A DNA stretch of 64,000 nt from Catenovulum agarivorans YM01 (GTDB lineage: Bacteria > Pseudomonadota > Gammaproteobacteria > Enterobacterales > Alteromonadaceae). Shown here one piece after another: positions 20,172-29,903 of the stretch. The stretch spans positions 307-64,306 of the forward strand of contig NZ_JH767525.1 in the NCBI RefSeq assembly GCF_000281085.1, written 5' to 3'. Position 1 is the first letter of the stretch. Each line of letters opens with the position of its first letter. Both the position numbers and the translations under genes were made by a program. A model generated the notes under the pieces. The model ran no database searches, had not been told where the DNA came from, and worked only from the letters and a program-made list of their open reading frames with translations.

Positions 20172-22424
20172 ATGAACTCGACATTGATATCGCAAGACAC
20201 TGCATTACAACCTTATAGACAAATAGAAAACAATCGTGATGATGCTATTGATATTGGTCAGTACTGGCGAACTATAAAACGAGCCAAATGGTCAATTATA
20301 GCGACTATGTTGATATTTTTATTTTTAGGTGGTTATTTGGTCTCAATTGCAACACCGATTTATCAGGCGTCTACAAAAATTTTAGCCGATCCACAAAAAC
20401 CAAATGCAGACAGAAACGAACAATATATCGCAACCGCCTTGGTATTCCTGTTTTACGAAACTCAATACGAGATAATCCAGTCACGCAAAATTGCTGAAAC
20501 AGTTGTCGACAAACTAGACTTGGTTGAAAAATATAAACAAGAGCAAGCACAGCTAAAACAACAGCCGCCCTCCTCTGTTCAAGTGGCGCTACAAAACGTT
20601 AAAGTAGAATTAAAATCGTTACTCAAAGGTGATCCCGAGGCTCATGTGCAGAATACTCAAGTTTCAGACGAGCAAATACGTGAAATGCTCGCTACGCAAA
20701 TTCAAGCGAATGTCAGTGTTTCTGGCGGAAAACAAAGCCAAATTATCAATGTAAGTTATACTTCTGACGATCCTAAAGAAACGGCTGACATAGTGAACGC
20801 CTTGTCTGATGCTTACATCCAATTTGGCTTAGAAGCGCGTTTGGGAGATGTAAAAAATACCGAAGCTTGGTTAGGTGAACAGGCAGTACAATTAAAAGAA
20901 AAACTACGAGATTCAGAAGAGCGACTAACAGCTTACCGAGCTTCGCAAGGGTTAGTGGATACAGAACAAGAACAACGCATAGCCAACTCGCAACTGCATT
21001 CGTTAAACACTGAATTGATTCGAGCCAAAACGCAATTAAGTACAGCCGCGGAGCAATACCTCGCAATCAAAAATATTACAGCTGATTCAAGAGAGCTATA
21101 CTCAATTGGTCCTGTTTTAGAGAATAGGATCACCAGTGACTTAGTTAAAATTGAAGCGCAAGCTTTGCAAAGAGTAAATGAGTTGTTTGAACGTTATGGC
21201 GAGAAACACCCAAAAATGATCGCCGCACGCTCTGAACTAAAAACCGCACGTGAAAACTTAAACAATGAAATCAGTAAAGTAGTAAATAATATAGAAAAAA
21301 CTTACCAATCTGCGCAGTTTCAAGTTAAAAATATTGAAGAACTGATTAGCACTAAACGCAATGATATTCAGTCGCTGACCAACAAAAACTTTGCCTTAGT
21401 TAGCTTAGAGCGAGAAGTTGAAAACAACCGTAGAATTTACGAAAACTTTAACATGAGTTTGATGGAAACAAGTGGCAAAACTCAATTTACCGACACCAAT
21501 ATTCATATAATAGACAGGGCAACCATACCTAAAGCCCCTTTTAAACCCAATATTAAATTGCTCCTGATTCTCTCAATTGTCCTCGGGTTATTTTTTGGCA
21601 TTATTATGGCGTTTGTGCGTGAAGCACTCAACAATACATTAAAAACACCTGATTCAATTGAAGAAAAACTCAAATTACCTTCATTAGGTATTATTCCAGT
21701 GGTGAAAGGTAATAAAAAATCGGCACCACCTGAGCGACAATATCTAACCGATACGCAATCCCCTTTTGCCGAAAGTGTAAATACCATACGCACTGGTTTG
21801 TTATTTTCCAATATAGATAACCCACCAAAAACCATTTTAGTTACTTCAGCGACTGGCAGTGAAGGTAAATCAACCATGGCTTTAAATCTTGCAGCTGCAT
21901 ATAGCCAATTGGGTAAAACTTTGCTGTTAGAAGTAGATTTACGCAAACCAACTGCTGCCAGAAACTTAAATATTTCAAGTAAATACGGTTTAACAGATTT
22001 ACTTTCTGGGAGCGTGCCTGACAACGAAGAAATTTTCTACCGCATTAACAATAATCAACTGAGTATACTAACTTGTGGAACAATAGCTAGAAACCCAATT
22101 GAATTACTCTCATCCAAGAAGTTTGAACAACTGTTAGCGTCTCTCAGAAATAAATTTGAATACATTATTCTAGATGGGCCACCAACTTTACCTGTCAGTG
22201 ATTCATGTATACTTGCCAATAAAGTAGATGGTGTAATTTTTGCTGTAAAAGCCGAAGATACTCGGGTCAACGTTGCCAAAGAAGCCGTTCAAAGGTTACT
22301 ACGGCTCAATGCGAATGTAATAGGAGCAGTGCTTACAATCGCAGAACCTAATAAAATGAGTTATTACGGTAGCCATTATTATTCAGGCGAATATTACGGC
22401 ACAAAACCACAGGCGGTTGCATAG
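20172..22424 (+). CDS. Wzc/GumC-like polysaccharide co-polymerase with BY-kinase domain
   Basis: 750 residues from ATG 20172 (AGGGG seven bases upstream; an upstream in-frame start would overlap the previous gene). Wzz domain with spans near residues 42-62 and 460-480; a periplasmic coiled coil lies between them. The tyrosine-kinase domain has Walker A SATGSEGKST, Walker A' LLLEVDLRKP and Walker B YIILDGPP. The C terminus is Tyr-rich (SYYGSHYYSGEYYG), the autophosphorylation cluster. It controls chain length and export of the exopolysaccharide. Confidence 0.93.
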   Translation: MNSTLISQDTALQPYRQIENNRDDAIDIGQYWRTIKRAKWSIIATMLIFLFLGGYLVSIATPIYQASTKILADPQKPNADRNEQYIATALVFLFYETQYEIIQSRKIAETVVDKLDLVEKYKQEQAQLKQQPPSSVQVALQNVKVELKSLLKGDPEAHVQNTQVSDEQIREMLATQIQANVSVSGGKQSQIINVSYTSDDPKETADIVNALSDAYIQFGLEARLGDVKNTEAWLGEQAVQLKEKLRDSEERLTAYRASQGLVDTEQEQRIANSQLHSLNTELIRAKTQLSTAAEQYLAIKNITADSRELYSIGPVLENRITSDLVKIEAQALQRVNELFERYGEKHPKMIAARSELKTARENLNNEISKVVNNIEKTYQSAQFQVKNIEELISTKRNDIQSLTNKNFALVSLEREVENNRRIYENFNMSLMETSGKTQFTDTNIHIIDRATIPKAPFKPNIKLLLILSIVLGLFFGIIMAFVREALNNTLKTPDSIEEKLKLPSLGIIPVVKGNKKSAPPERQYLTDTQSPFAESVNTIRTGLLFSNIDNPPKTILVTSATGSEGKSTMALNLAAAYSQLGKTLLLEVDLRKPTAARNLNISSKYGLTDLLSGSVPDNEEIFYRINNNQLSILTCGTIARNPIELLSSKKFEQLLASLRNKFEYIILDGPPTLPVSDSCILANKVDGVIFAVKAEDTRVNVAKEAVQRLLRLNANVIGAVLTIAEPNKMSYYGSHYYSGEYYGTKPQAVA

Positions 22425-22428
22425 TAAT

Positions 22429-23142
22429 ATGATCGATATTCACAGTCACATATTGCCAGGGGTCGACGACGGTGCGCAAACGCTGACTGAGGCGCTAGAT
22501 ATGCTCAAAATGGCGATAGACCAAGGGGTAACGACACAAGTGTTAACCCCACATATACATTTTGGACGTTACAACAACAATAAACAGCAACTACTTAATA
22601 CGTTCAACAAATTTAAAGAGGCTGTCGATAAAAAAGATTTACAGATTAACCTCTTGTTAGCAGCTGAATGTCGTATCGGCCCTGAACTCATGCAATTAGT
22701 AGCACAACAGGCCATCCCTTGGTTGGGAGAATATCAGCAAAAACGAACATTTTTGTTGGAATTTCCTCGGACTGACGTCCCCTACGGTAGCGACAACCTG
22801 GTCAGATGGTTAATCTCAAAAAACTGTTTGCCAGTGATAGTTCATCCAGAGCGCAACAACACCTTTTTAACACAGAGGCATAAACTCCAAACTTTTATTG
22901 ATTTAGGTTGCCCATTGCAAATTACTGCCAGCAGCATAACCGGAAAATTTGGTGCTGAAGCACAAAAATTGGCAGAAGACTTATTAGTCAATAATCAGGT
23001 CAGCGCAATAGCCAGTGATTGCCATAACTTAAAAGGGCGAAAACCCGACTTATTGTCTGGCTTCAATAAAGCAGCAGAGGTGCTTGGTCAAACTCAGTCC
23101 GAAACTATAACTCAGCTCAACCCAGCCAAATTAATTGCATAA
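22429..23142 (+). CDS. CpsB/YwqE-type PHP tyrosine-protein phosphatase
   Basis: 237 residues of the PHP fold. DIHSHILPGVDDGAQT at the N terminus, TPHIHFG, HPERN and ASDCHN carry the metal-binding His and Asp residues. Dephosphorylates the Tyr tail of the Wzc-like kinase encoded just upstream (4-base gap), resetting polymer assembly. ATG 22429 chosen because it opens directly into the family signature; a TTG 12 bases upstream is in frame. Confidence 0.9.
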   Translation: MIDIHSHILPGVDDGAQTLTEALDMLKMAIDQGVTTQVLTPHIHFGRYNNNKQQLLNTFNKFKEAVDKKDLQINLLLAAECRIGPELMQLVAQQAIPWLGEYQQKRTFLLEFPRTDVPYGSDNLVRWLISKNCLPVIVHPERNNTFLTQRHKLQTFIDLGCPLQITASSITGKFGAEAQKLAEDLLVNNQVSAIASDCHNLKGRKPDLLSGFNKAAEVLGQTQSETITQLNPAKLIA

Positions 23143-23178
23143 TTTTGACCAACGATCTTTCTAGAAATAAACCGTTTG

Positions 23179-24015
23179 TTATCTATAACAGAGTCGCGCA
23201 TTTGAAAAAGTGACTGATACAGGTGAAGATTGTTGCTTCATTGAGTTTAATACGTTAGTGCCAGTATACAACTTAATAGGGTTAACTCCCCAGAAGCCGT
23301 CTTTATTTGCCTGCTTCGGGTGAACTAAATTTTCCGAACTTGTAAAAGTTACTTCGTGCTGTATTTCCATATTCGTGATTGAAACAAACATCGACGGAAC
23401 GCCAAATAAATCAAACTCCATGTAAAATTTATACGCATAATGTGGTGTAATCTGCATTTCCAAAGCTTGTTGCCATAGTGTTTCCCAACTAGCCGTTTCC
23501 TTCACTTTGTACTGCCCCCAAAGCACTGGAGTTAAATATTTATTCTCAGGTCGTTTAATCAAGTTAATAGCGATCCTGAAAGGATATTCACTATCGACCC
23601 ATCCTGGATCATTCCATAACTCAAATATAGTAAACCATTCAAACTCGATATTCGACTGGATAGCAGGTGTCATGCTCTCATTTAGTTTTAGTGTAAAAGA
23701 ATTGGAAATATAGGAAGGCTTAATAGTGAACGCATACATGTTTGCTTGTATGCGTTGCGGCTCGTTAACACCGCCTAAGTCAACCACTTGTTCTGTATTA
23801 AATGCGAAAGCCACAAGATTAGGGTTTAACATATCAACTTTCCATGACCATCCCCCCTTTGTTTGTTTTTGAAGAATGACTTGGCTATGATTTTGATACA
23901 AAGCTTCAATAATATTAATACATGCTGATGTGGATGCCCTATTGAAATAGAAATAACCAGCAGCAATTAAACTTACTATTGATACGACAATTAATATTTT
24001 ACGAACGTTTTTCAT
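23179..24015 (-). CDS. Unknown membrane-anchored periplasmic protein at the end of the EPS operon
   Basis: 278 residues. One N-terminal span (ILIVVSIVSLIAAGYFYF, residues 7-24) is followed by a periplasmic domain rich in beta-strand patterns and Trp (GGWSWKVDML, WFTIFELWNDPGW, VLWGQYKV). The strand-rich, aromatic sequence resembles jelly-roll carbohydrate-active domains, but no catalytic motif or family can be named. It overlaps the flippase gene by 17 bases and is the last gene of the long minus-strand EPS operon. A role in polymer trimming or binding is a guess from position only. Confidence 0.6.
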   Translation of the reverse strand: MKNVRKILIVVSIVSLIAAGYFYFNRASTSACINIIEALYQNHSQVILQKQTKGGWSWKVDMLNPNLVAFAFNTEQVVDLGGVNEPQRIQANMYAFTIKPSYISNSFTLKLNESMTPAIQSNIEFEWFTIFELWNDPGWVDSEYPFRIAINLIKRPENKYLTPVLWGQYKVKETASWETLWQQALEMQITPHYAYKFYMEFDLFGVPSMFVSITNMEIQHEVTFTSSENLVHPKQANKDGFWGVNPIKLYTGTNVLNSMKQQSSPVSVTFSNARLCYR

Positions 24016-25183
24016 GCCGATCTAAATATGCGAAATAACCATAATAACAAAAACAAGAGAACACCAGCGCACTGTATGCACCATGGTAACCATATACATA
24101 AATTGCGTAAAAAGAGATTAAGGTTATAAATATAGACAATACCACTTGGTGCTTAGCGATATTGCTGTACAGCCCTTCACTCATCATCCGCCATTGATGA
24201 CAATAAGCTAAGTACCTAAACAGCGCTGCAGTCAACACAATAACGACCGGAATATAAATAACTTTAAAGGCTTCACCAAAAAATATCTCGATAAGAAAGT
24301 TACCCAACAGAGCCCACAACAACAAACACACGCCAGTAAATATAAATGAAATTACGTAAAGCTTTTTCAAACCAAAGCGTTTTTCTGCAAGGTTTTTCGG
24401 CATTTTTTTTAGGTAAAAATTAGCCGCAGACATAAATGCCATATAAGGCATATTGAATAACTGGTAAGCAATCGAAAACAAACCTAATACATAGTCACCG
24501 GCAAATAATCCAAGAAAAAACCGGCTACCGTTATTTTGAAAACTCATAGCGGTAAGACCAATACTCAGCGGCCAAAATTTGTTAAAACAAGCGACTAACT
24601 GCAACTTCTGCTGATCTTGCTGAATTTTTCGATAAATGTTTCGTCCATCCAGCAGCACAATATATATACAACCTGAAATAGCATAAGCCCAAATAGCCGA
24701 AGAGAAATCTTGAAACAGAAAACTCAGTACAATAAAGACAATTGAGCAAACTAAATATCGACCGCCTTGCGAATAGAAAATCAGCTCAAATTTGTGCTTA
24801 GTTTGATATTCTGCCCATTGTAGTTCAGACATCAACTCAGTTAAGCGATATAAACATAGGGGAAAAAACAGCATTAAATATTCAGGATTAATCAACGAAA
24901 CAATCAGCCAACTCACTAAACTTGCAATTAACAAACTAATTAAGCGCAAATAATAAAAAGTGCGGTATCCAAAGCTATTATGTTCAAGTACATACCCCTG
25001 CCTTAGCCCTAACGAAAACAGCATAAAAACAACTATTAGTATTGCATTAATAAAGCTAAAAGCACCTACTTGCTCAACGCCAAAAGATAAAGCTAAAACG
25101 GACAAAACTAAAAATTGAAAAATTGATTGTATAGCAGTTACACCAACCCCAACCAAACCAGGTTTAGCTTGTTTAAGACCCAT
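23999..25183 (-). CDS. Wzx-like polysaccharide flippase / MATE-type exporter
   Basis: 394 residues with about 10-12 hydrophobic spans. The pattern of polysaccharide biosynthesis flippases is seen in VGVTAIQSIFQFLVLSV at the N terminus and AMSFQNNGSRFFLGLFAGDYVLGLF near residue 210. It would move lipid-linked repeat units across the inner membrane. It follows the PssE-like gene by 9 bases and overlaps the next gene. Confidence 0.82.
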   Translation of the reverse strand: MGLKQAKPGLVGVGVTAIQSIFQFLVLSVLALSFGVEQVGAFSFINAILIVVFMLFSLGLRQGYVLEHNSFGYRTFYYLRLISLLIASLVSWLIVSLINPEYLMLFFPLCLYRLTELMSELQWAEYQTKHKFELIFYSQGGRYLVCSIVFIVLSFLFQDFSSAIWAYAISGCIYIVLLDGRNIYRKIQQDQQKLQLVACFNKFWPLSIGLTAMSFQNNGSRFFLGLFAGDYVLGLFSIAYQLFNMPYMAFMSAANFYLKKMPKNLAEKRFGLKKLYVISFIFTGVCLLLWALLGNFLIEIFFGEAFKVIYIPVVIVLTAALFRYLAYCHQWRMMSEGLYSNIAKHQVVLSIFITLISFYAIYVYGYHGAYSALVFSCFCYYGYFAYLDRHEKRS

Positions 25184-25192
25184 TAAATTACC

Positions 25193-25669
25193 TTAAGCAA
25201 TAATTTGTTTTAAATTGGTTATCATTTGTTCTGGCGCATATTTAGATACTTGACTGGTTTTTGCCTTGCCGCGCTGAATATTTTTGTAATGAAGTTCGAG
25301 TTCAGCAAAAGACTTAAACACAAAACACCCCTGTTTTGCGGAAAAATTTTTAGCTGTACCTAATTGATGATCATTTCTATGCTCCGCAAACTGTGTTTCT
25401 CTGGGCATCATTAATATTGGCTTATTATTGGATAATGCAGTTATAATTGAGCCCATTCCCGCGTGCGAAATGATCAGCTGTGCTGAGCAGAAACGTTTAT
25501 TAAACTCTTGAATAGATAAACTGGTCTGATAATCAAAGTTCTTAGGTTGATATTTAGATTCACCTATCTGGCCAAACACAGACAAGTCTGGGTATTTTCC
25601 GCACAATTGATCAACACATTCAACAAGACGATCAAAAGGCAATTGGGTTCCAACAGTTAAAAAAATCAT
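25193..25669 (-). CDS. PssE/Alg13-like glycosyltransferase subunit
   Basis: 158 residues from ATG 25669, which overlaps the previous stop as ATGA. MIFLTVGTQLPFDRLV is the family N terminus and SHAGMGSIITAL (about residue 75) the nucleotide-sugar binding motif of GT-B C-terminal domains. It forms a two-part glycosyltransferase with the PssD-like protein encoded just upstream, as Alg13 does with Alg14. Longer upstream starts would only add residues out of the family. Confidence 0.85.
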   Translation of the reverse strand: MIFLTVGTQLPFDRLVECVDQLCGKYPDLSVFGQIGESKYQPKNFDYQTSLSIQEFNKRFCSAQLIISHAGMGSIITALSNNKPILMMPRETQFAEHRNDHQLGTAKNFSAKQGCFVFKSFAELELHYKNIQRGKAKTSQVSKYAPEQMITNLKQIIA

Positions 25670-26112
25670 ACAACAGCCCCTAGATAAAATGGCCCTGACT
25701 CCTTGGACACTGCAGGCCATTGGGTATAACAATGTTTAGTAAACTTAAGCGCGACTCGGCCTGCCATCGACAATTTTTCAGTATTGGCAATGCTATCTAC
25801 CCAAATTGCTTTTTTGCCAAACATTCGCGCATACAAAATACAAAATAGTCCAGGCGCAGCACCTGTTGAAATAACAATGTCCGGTCTTACTTTCAAATAA
25901 ACCGCGAAAGTGTCAGCAGCCGTTTTAAGCAATTTAATTTTTTGATCAAAATTACTATCAGTGACCATGTAATACGACTTGTAGCGTTCGTCAGGACCAT
26001 CTTCAGAAGTAGAAACTAATGTTACGTCATGTTCAGAAAATGCTGGAAACAATCGCAATAATTGAACTAAGTGGCCACCATTTGAAGCTACAGCTAAAAC
26101 TTTTTTTTTCAT
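25666..26112 (-). CDS. PssD/Alg14-like glycosyltransferase membrane subunit
   Basis: 148 residues. VLAVASNGGHLVQLLRLFPAF at the N terminus and VISTGAAPGLFCILYAR are Alg14/PssD features. It anchors the PssE-like catalytic partner at the membrane. Start and stop both overlap neighbours as ATGA, showing tight translational coupling with the GT4 gene before and the PssE-like gene after. Confidence 0.87.
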   Translation of the reverse strand: MKKKVLAVASNGGHLVQLLRLFPAFSEHDVTLVSTSEDGPDERYKSYYMVTDSNFDQKIKLLKTAADTFAVYLKVRPDIVISTGAAPGLFCILYARMFGKKAIWVDSIANTEKLSMAGRVALKFTKHCYTQWPAVSKESGPFYLGAVV

Positions 26113-27155
26113 AATAAAGACCTATAAATGTGTTTAATTTTCGGCGTAATAACCGTAGGTGAAAAATTCGCTTCAAACGCATTCTTAGCCGCATCACCTA
26201 AACGAGTTCTGACGTCCTTATCGCACGCTTGTTTCATCGCTAAAAATATCTGTTCAACATTGCCTGCGGCCACCAACAAACCATTGTCATTAGTAGAAAT
26301 AGCTTCGGGAATTCCACCCACATATGTGGATATTACACATTTACCTAAACTCATAGCTTCTAAAATAGCCATAGGTAAACCTTCGTTGTAAGAAGGCAAA
26401 ATAAATACATCTGCTTGATTTAACCACTTAGTTTTTTCTTCACCGCTTACCCAACCTACAAACTCAACTGCATGGCCTATACCTAATCGCTGCGCCAATT
26501 GTTGTGCCTGGGTTAACTCCCCATCACCACCAATTATTAATTTAGCTGTTGGCTCGATATTCAGCAGTTTTTGGAAAGCAGGAAGTAAGTCGTAAATACC
26601 TTTTCGCTTTCCCAAAGCGCCTAAAAAAATAAATTTAGTGCCAGTATCAAGTTGATTTAAACAGAGAGATTTAATGGGCTGGACAAAATTAGGCACAACC
26701 TCAACGTGGATCTCGCCTGATAAATTGGCAACAAACTTTTTCCAAGATTCCGATAAAACAATCACGACATCCGCTTTTTCAAAAGTTTTTACAATTAATT
26801 GCTGGATACTCGGTTTACTATTTTTATAAAACACTTCGAATTCCGAACCATGTAAGTGCAGTATCACCTTGCGCTTAAATAGCTTGATCAGGCTTATCAA
26901 AAACATTTTACGAAAAAAACTGCCTCTCATCGCCATATGAACGTGGAACAACCCAACACCGTTAAACAAAGCTGCAATCAGTTCAAAGATGCATTTAATA
27001 AATAACCTGCAACGAAAAAACACCGAGCCTTCTTTGTGAGCGCACAACCAACTATGCTCAAACTCAGCAAATAAATTAGCTTGATTGTAGTTCTCAACCA
27101 CACTTTTAATGCCACCATTTGCCATAGTGCTAATAGTAATAATCCGATTATTCAT
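26109..27155 (-). CDS. GT4-family glycosyltransferase
   Basis: 348 residues from ATG 27155 (MNNRIITISTMANGGIKSVV). The start overlaps the sulfotransferase stop by 8 bases. A longer frame to 27293 exists but lies inside the sulfotransferase gene. GT-B fold: FLGALGKRKGIYDLLPAF opens the C-terminal domain, and PSYNEGLPMAILEAMSLG carries the E-x7-E motif. Adds one sugar from a nucleotide donor to the repeat unit on the cytoplasmic face. Confidence 0.9.
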   Translation of the reverse strand: MNNRIITISTMANGGIKSVVENYNQANLFAEFEHSWLCAHKEGSVFFRCRLFIKCIFELIAALFNGVGLFHVHMAMRGSFFRKMFLISLIKLFKRKVILHLHGSEFEVFYKNSKPSIQQLIVKTFEKADVVIVLSESWKKFVANLSGEIHVEVVPNFVQPIKSLCLNQLDTGTKFIFLGALGKRKGIYDLLPAFQKLLNIEPTAKLIIGGDGELTQAQQLAQRLGIGHAVEFVGWVSGEEKTKWLNQADVFILPSYNEGLPMAILEAMSLGKCVISTYVGGIPEAISTNDNGLLVAAGNVEQIFLAMKQACDKDVRTRLGDAAKNAFEANFSPTVITPKIKHIYRSLL

Positions 27156-28047
27156 TGAAGTTTGTCCATTCCAACTCAAGTTGATTATTCGCAAAATAAT
27201 TTTTGGCCCAATTAAAATCTGGGTTATAAAATTCGCGTAACAAAGCTTTTGTCTCGGCACTGAACTCTCCACCAGTAATACCTTTTTTGCCATTAACTTT
27301 TTGATACATAGTTACAACTTTGCGCTTTAAGCTAGGGTTTTTCCTGAAAAATGGCTCCATACGATTGTTCACGTACATACCTAATTTATGTAGTGTGTGA
27401 TTACTGCTTTGAAACGTTTTGTTTGCTGTGAAGAAGTCGTAATCATTAAAATAATCAGCATCTATTTGCAAAAACCTAGCGATATCCCTAACAACCTGAC
27501 CTGTATTTTTGCAGAAGTGCTCGAAGTTAATGACTTTGACATTGTCACCAAATAGCTCGGTATATCGATTAATATGCTGTTGGTATGAACCAGCAGCAAG
27601 TACATTTAAAAACCATGGATTTTTAAATGGGCTGTCTGCCAAGGATAACTGGCCTCGTTGATACGCTAAGCAATATTGAACGTAGGTGTTAATGTCGATA
27701 TTTTCTGGGATATATAACTTGCTACGATGAAACAAGTAACTTGAGCGTAACCGGCTTATTGGATCTCGAACTAGAAAAACCATTTGGGCTTGTGGCGCAA
27801 CCTGGTTAATTTGCTCTGCTACACTAGCGGATAAACCTAAATAAGCTGGCGAAGCTTCCATATAGGTTTGATGCTCGCCTGCTCGTTGGGTGAAACAATT
27901 AACATAGTCTTCAAGCTCGCAATTGTTACTACGGAAAAAATCTGTTTCTTTTCGTTTAGAAGCAACTATCTGTGGATGATTGACAAAATACTCAAACAAA
28001 GACGTAGTCCCCGCCTTTTCCGTTCCACCAATAATAAAAAATTTCAT
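27148..28047 (-). CDS. Sulfotransferase (PAPS-dependent, carbohydrate type)
   Basis: 299 residues. GGTEKAGTTSLFEYF at residues 7-21 is the 5'-phosphosulfate loop; LVRDPISRLRSSYLFHRSK near residue 93 binds the 3'-phosphate. The lay-out matches the Sulfotransfer_1/heparan-sulfate-like family. Placed between the acetyltransferase and GT4 genes of the EPS operon, it most likely sulfates the exopolysaccharide or its lipid-linked unit. A different sulfotransferase lies at 16877. Confidence 0.87.
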   Translation of the reverse strand: MKFFIIGGTEKAGTTSLFEYFVNHPQIVASKRKETDFFRSNNCELEDYVNCFTQRAGEHQTYMEASPAYLGLSASVAEQINQVAPQAQMVFLVRDPISRLRSSYLFHRSKLYIPENIDINTYVQYCLAYQRGQLSLADSPFKNPWFLNVLAAGSYQQHINRYTELFGDNVKVINFEHFCKNTGQVVRDIARFLQIDADYFNDYDFFTANKTFQSSNHTLHKLGMYVNNRMEPFFRKNPSLKRKVVTMYQKVNGKKGITGGEFSAETKALLREFYNPDFNWAKNYFANNQLELEWTNFNE

Positions 28048-28055
28048 ATGGATCC

Positions 28056-28496
28056 TTATATATTTTTTGCAGGTACACCGACAGCAGTCATATTTTCCGG
28101 AACATCTTTTAACACAACACTATTTGCGCCTACAGTTGCAAAATTTCCTATCCGTACATCTCCCAAAACTTTTGCGCCAGTTGAAATAACCACACAGTTA
28201 CCAACAACAGGGGCCCCAGCAATTCCTTTACCCCGACCGCCCAAGGTGACACATGTACCTATTACACAATCGTCACCAATAATCGCATTTTTATGAATCA
28301 CCACAGCCATCCCTCTATGGGAAAAGTAAGTACCTTTACCAATAACGGCTGACGCAGGAATAGAGCAATTAAAAATAAAATAATTTATCGACTCCATTAT
28401 TTTTGGAATTAACGGGATTTTTCGAATAGACGGGTGACTATAAAAGCGATATAAGGTTACCGCATTCAAATAAAATTTAGGTTTTGTGTGCGACAT
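28056..28496 (-). CDS. Serine acetyltransferase-like hexapeptide acyltransferase
   Basis: 146 residues from ATG 28496 (MSHTKPKFYLN), which overlaps the polymerase gene by 20 bases. Left-handed beta-helix hexapeptide repeats run from about residue 60 (VVIHKNAIIGDDCVIGTCV, VVGNCVVISTGAKVLGDV). It resembles CysE/WcaB-type O-acetyltransferases of polysaccharide loci, shorter than true CysE (273 residues). Probably acetylates a sugar hydroxyl. Confidence 0.82.
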   Translation of the reverse strand: MSHTKPKFYLNAVTLYRFYSHPSIRKIPLIPKIMESINYFIFNCSIPASAVIGKGTYFSHRGMAVVIHKNAIIGDDCVIGTCVTLGGRGKGIAGAPVVGNCVVISTGAKVLGDVRIGNFATVGANSVVLKDVPENMTAVGVPAKNI

Positions 28497-29820
28497 TGAA
28501 TTTTCCCTGTGAATGATAACTTTTTGTTTTAGAAAGCTGAAACACCCGTGTATTTGTAGTTGCAACTATAGAGTCTGATAACTTCAAGTTAGCTGCAACC
28601 ACCAATGAGATACACAGAATAGGTAATAAAGTCCCCGCGTAAATTGGAGTCGCCAAGCTACTTACAAATCCAAAACAGACCAACATACAACCTAATATTG
28701 GGACATAATTATAATCACTAAGCTGTCGGTAATTTCTGTAACAAATTTTGAACTGCACAATTAAAAACGCTAGATAAGCAAGCATTCCAAAATAGCCGGA
28801 CTCACCAACTATCATTGCCCAGTGGGTGTCAGTTAAATAGCTAGCTCCTTCGAACCACCAATAGTCACTTATCCCTAGGTGATGATACATTGAATTTTTA
28901 TTACTCAATGACATGCTACTACCAAATGTCCCTAAGCCACTCCCCAAGGGAAAATACTCGTTCGCCAAACTAATAGAGCCAGCATATAAAACAACTCTAG
29001 CGTGCCCTTCATCAATCAATTGGTTGGAAAAATCATTGACAGAATTCATCTGTACGACCATAGTCACTCCCCCCCATAAAACAGCCGCGATGAAAACAGT
29101 TCGGACAAACATTGGGTTAGTATATTTTACAATTAAAACCCAGGAGACAATCATTATACAGGCAGCCAACTCTAGTCTTTGGCCCGAAAATAATAATGAA
29201 GTAAGTGAAAATAACACCAACAAATAACTATGTCTGTTATTGTAACCAGAGATCAGATAAGCGGCTCCCCAAAGCAAGCACACTGAAGAGAACACCCCCA
29301 TAGCAGCAGGATGTACGAAATATCCTGTAAATCTCACTAAATTGGTACCTTGTATAATAGTATCGCTAATCGCACCGTTGAAGATGGATTTATGAATGTT
29401 TGGGAACAAGATTTCTAAGGCAATAAACAAAAGGTTCACCGCCATCATTCGCATTAATAGTTTTTGAAAACTTGCCAAGTTGAACTTTTCAAAATCAAGC
29501 ATATATACAAAAACTATCATCAATGGGAATTTTAGGTTAAGCAAAGCCTGTCCAACCGAAAACAGACTAAGTTCTCGAAAGCTAGATACAAATGAAATCA
29601 ATAAATATGCAATAAATGGCCAAGTAACCCGTTTAACTGAACTACTCTGTTTTAATTTATAAATAAATGGAATTGATATAGCTAGGAAAAAAATCAAGAT
29701 CAAAAAATCAATTTTATTTGCATGTGTTCCCCAAAAAGGTAAATTCAAACTCTTGCCCAACACACTTATGAACGCAAAGCTAAACAGTAAATACAAAAGG
29801 CTATTGATTTTTAAGCTCAT
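28477..29820 (-). CDS. Wzy-like O-antigen/EPS polymerase
   Basis: 447 residues with about 11-12 membrane spans and a large periplasmic loop near residues 270-320 (HARVVLYAGSISLANEYFPLGSGLGTFGSSM), as in Wzy_C polymerases and ligases. GSGLGTFGS is the most conserved-looking stretch. Would polymerise repeat units in the periplasm together with the Wzx- and Wzc-like proteins of this locus. GGAAAA lies upstream of ATG 29820. An 83-base gap separates it from the preceding nucleotidyltransferase gene. Confidence 0.82.
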   Translation of the reverse strand: MSLKINSLLYLLFSFAFISVLGKSLNLPFWGTHANKIDFLILIFFLAISIPFIYKLKQSSSVKRVTWPFIAYLLISFVSSFRELSLFSVGQALLNLKFPLMIVFVYMLDFEKFNLASFQKLLMRMMAVNLLFIALEILFPNIHKSIFNGAISDTIIQGTNLVRFTGYFVHPAAMGVFSSVCLLWGAAYLISGYNNRHSYLLVLFSLTSLLFSGQRLELAACIMIVSWVLIVKYTNPMFVRTVFIAAVLWGGVTMVVQMNSVNDFSNQLIDEGHARVVLYAGSISLANEYFPLGSGLGTFGSSMSLSNKNSMYHHLGISDYWWFEGASYLTDTHWAMIVGESGYFGMLAYLAFLIVQFKICYRNYRQLSDYNYVPILGCMLVCFGFVSSLATPIYAGTLLPILCISLVVAANLKLSDSIVATTNTRVFQLSKTKSYHSQGKFNVAHKT

Positions 29821-29903
29821 GATAATTTTTCCTTATCCAGTAAATTAAAAAGCAAATTACTGCGTATTCAATCCGTCGACCATATTTTGACTCTCGGACA
29901 CAC

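Noticed and set aside
21503-22024. Minus-strand 173-codon ORF
   Set aside because: Antisense to the Wzc-like kinase domain, with no own features.
27156-27293. N-terminal extension of the GT4 gene
   Set aside because: The first 46 residues lie inside the sulfotransferase gene and do not fit the family; ATG 27155 gives the normal GT4 N terminus.
28913-29227. Plus-strand 104-codon ORF
   Set aside because: Fully antisense to the Wzy-like gene, whose membrane pattern is clear.
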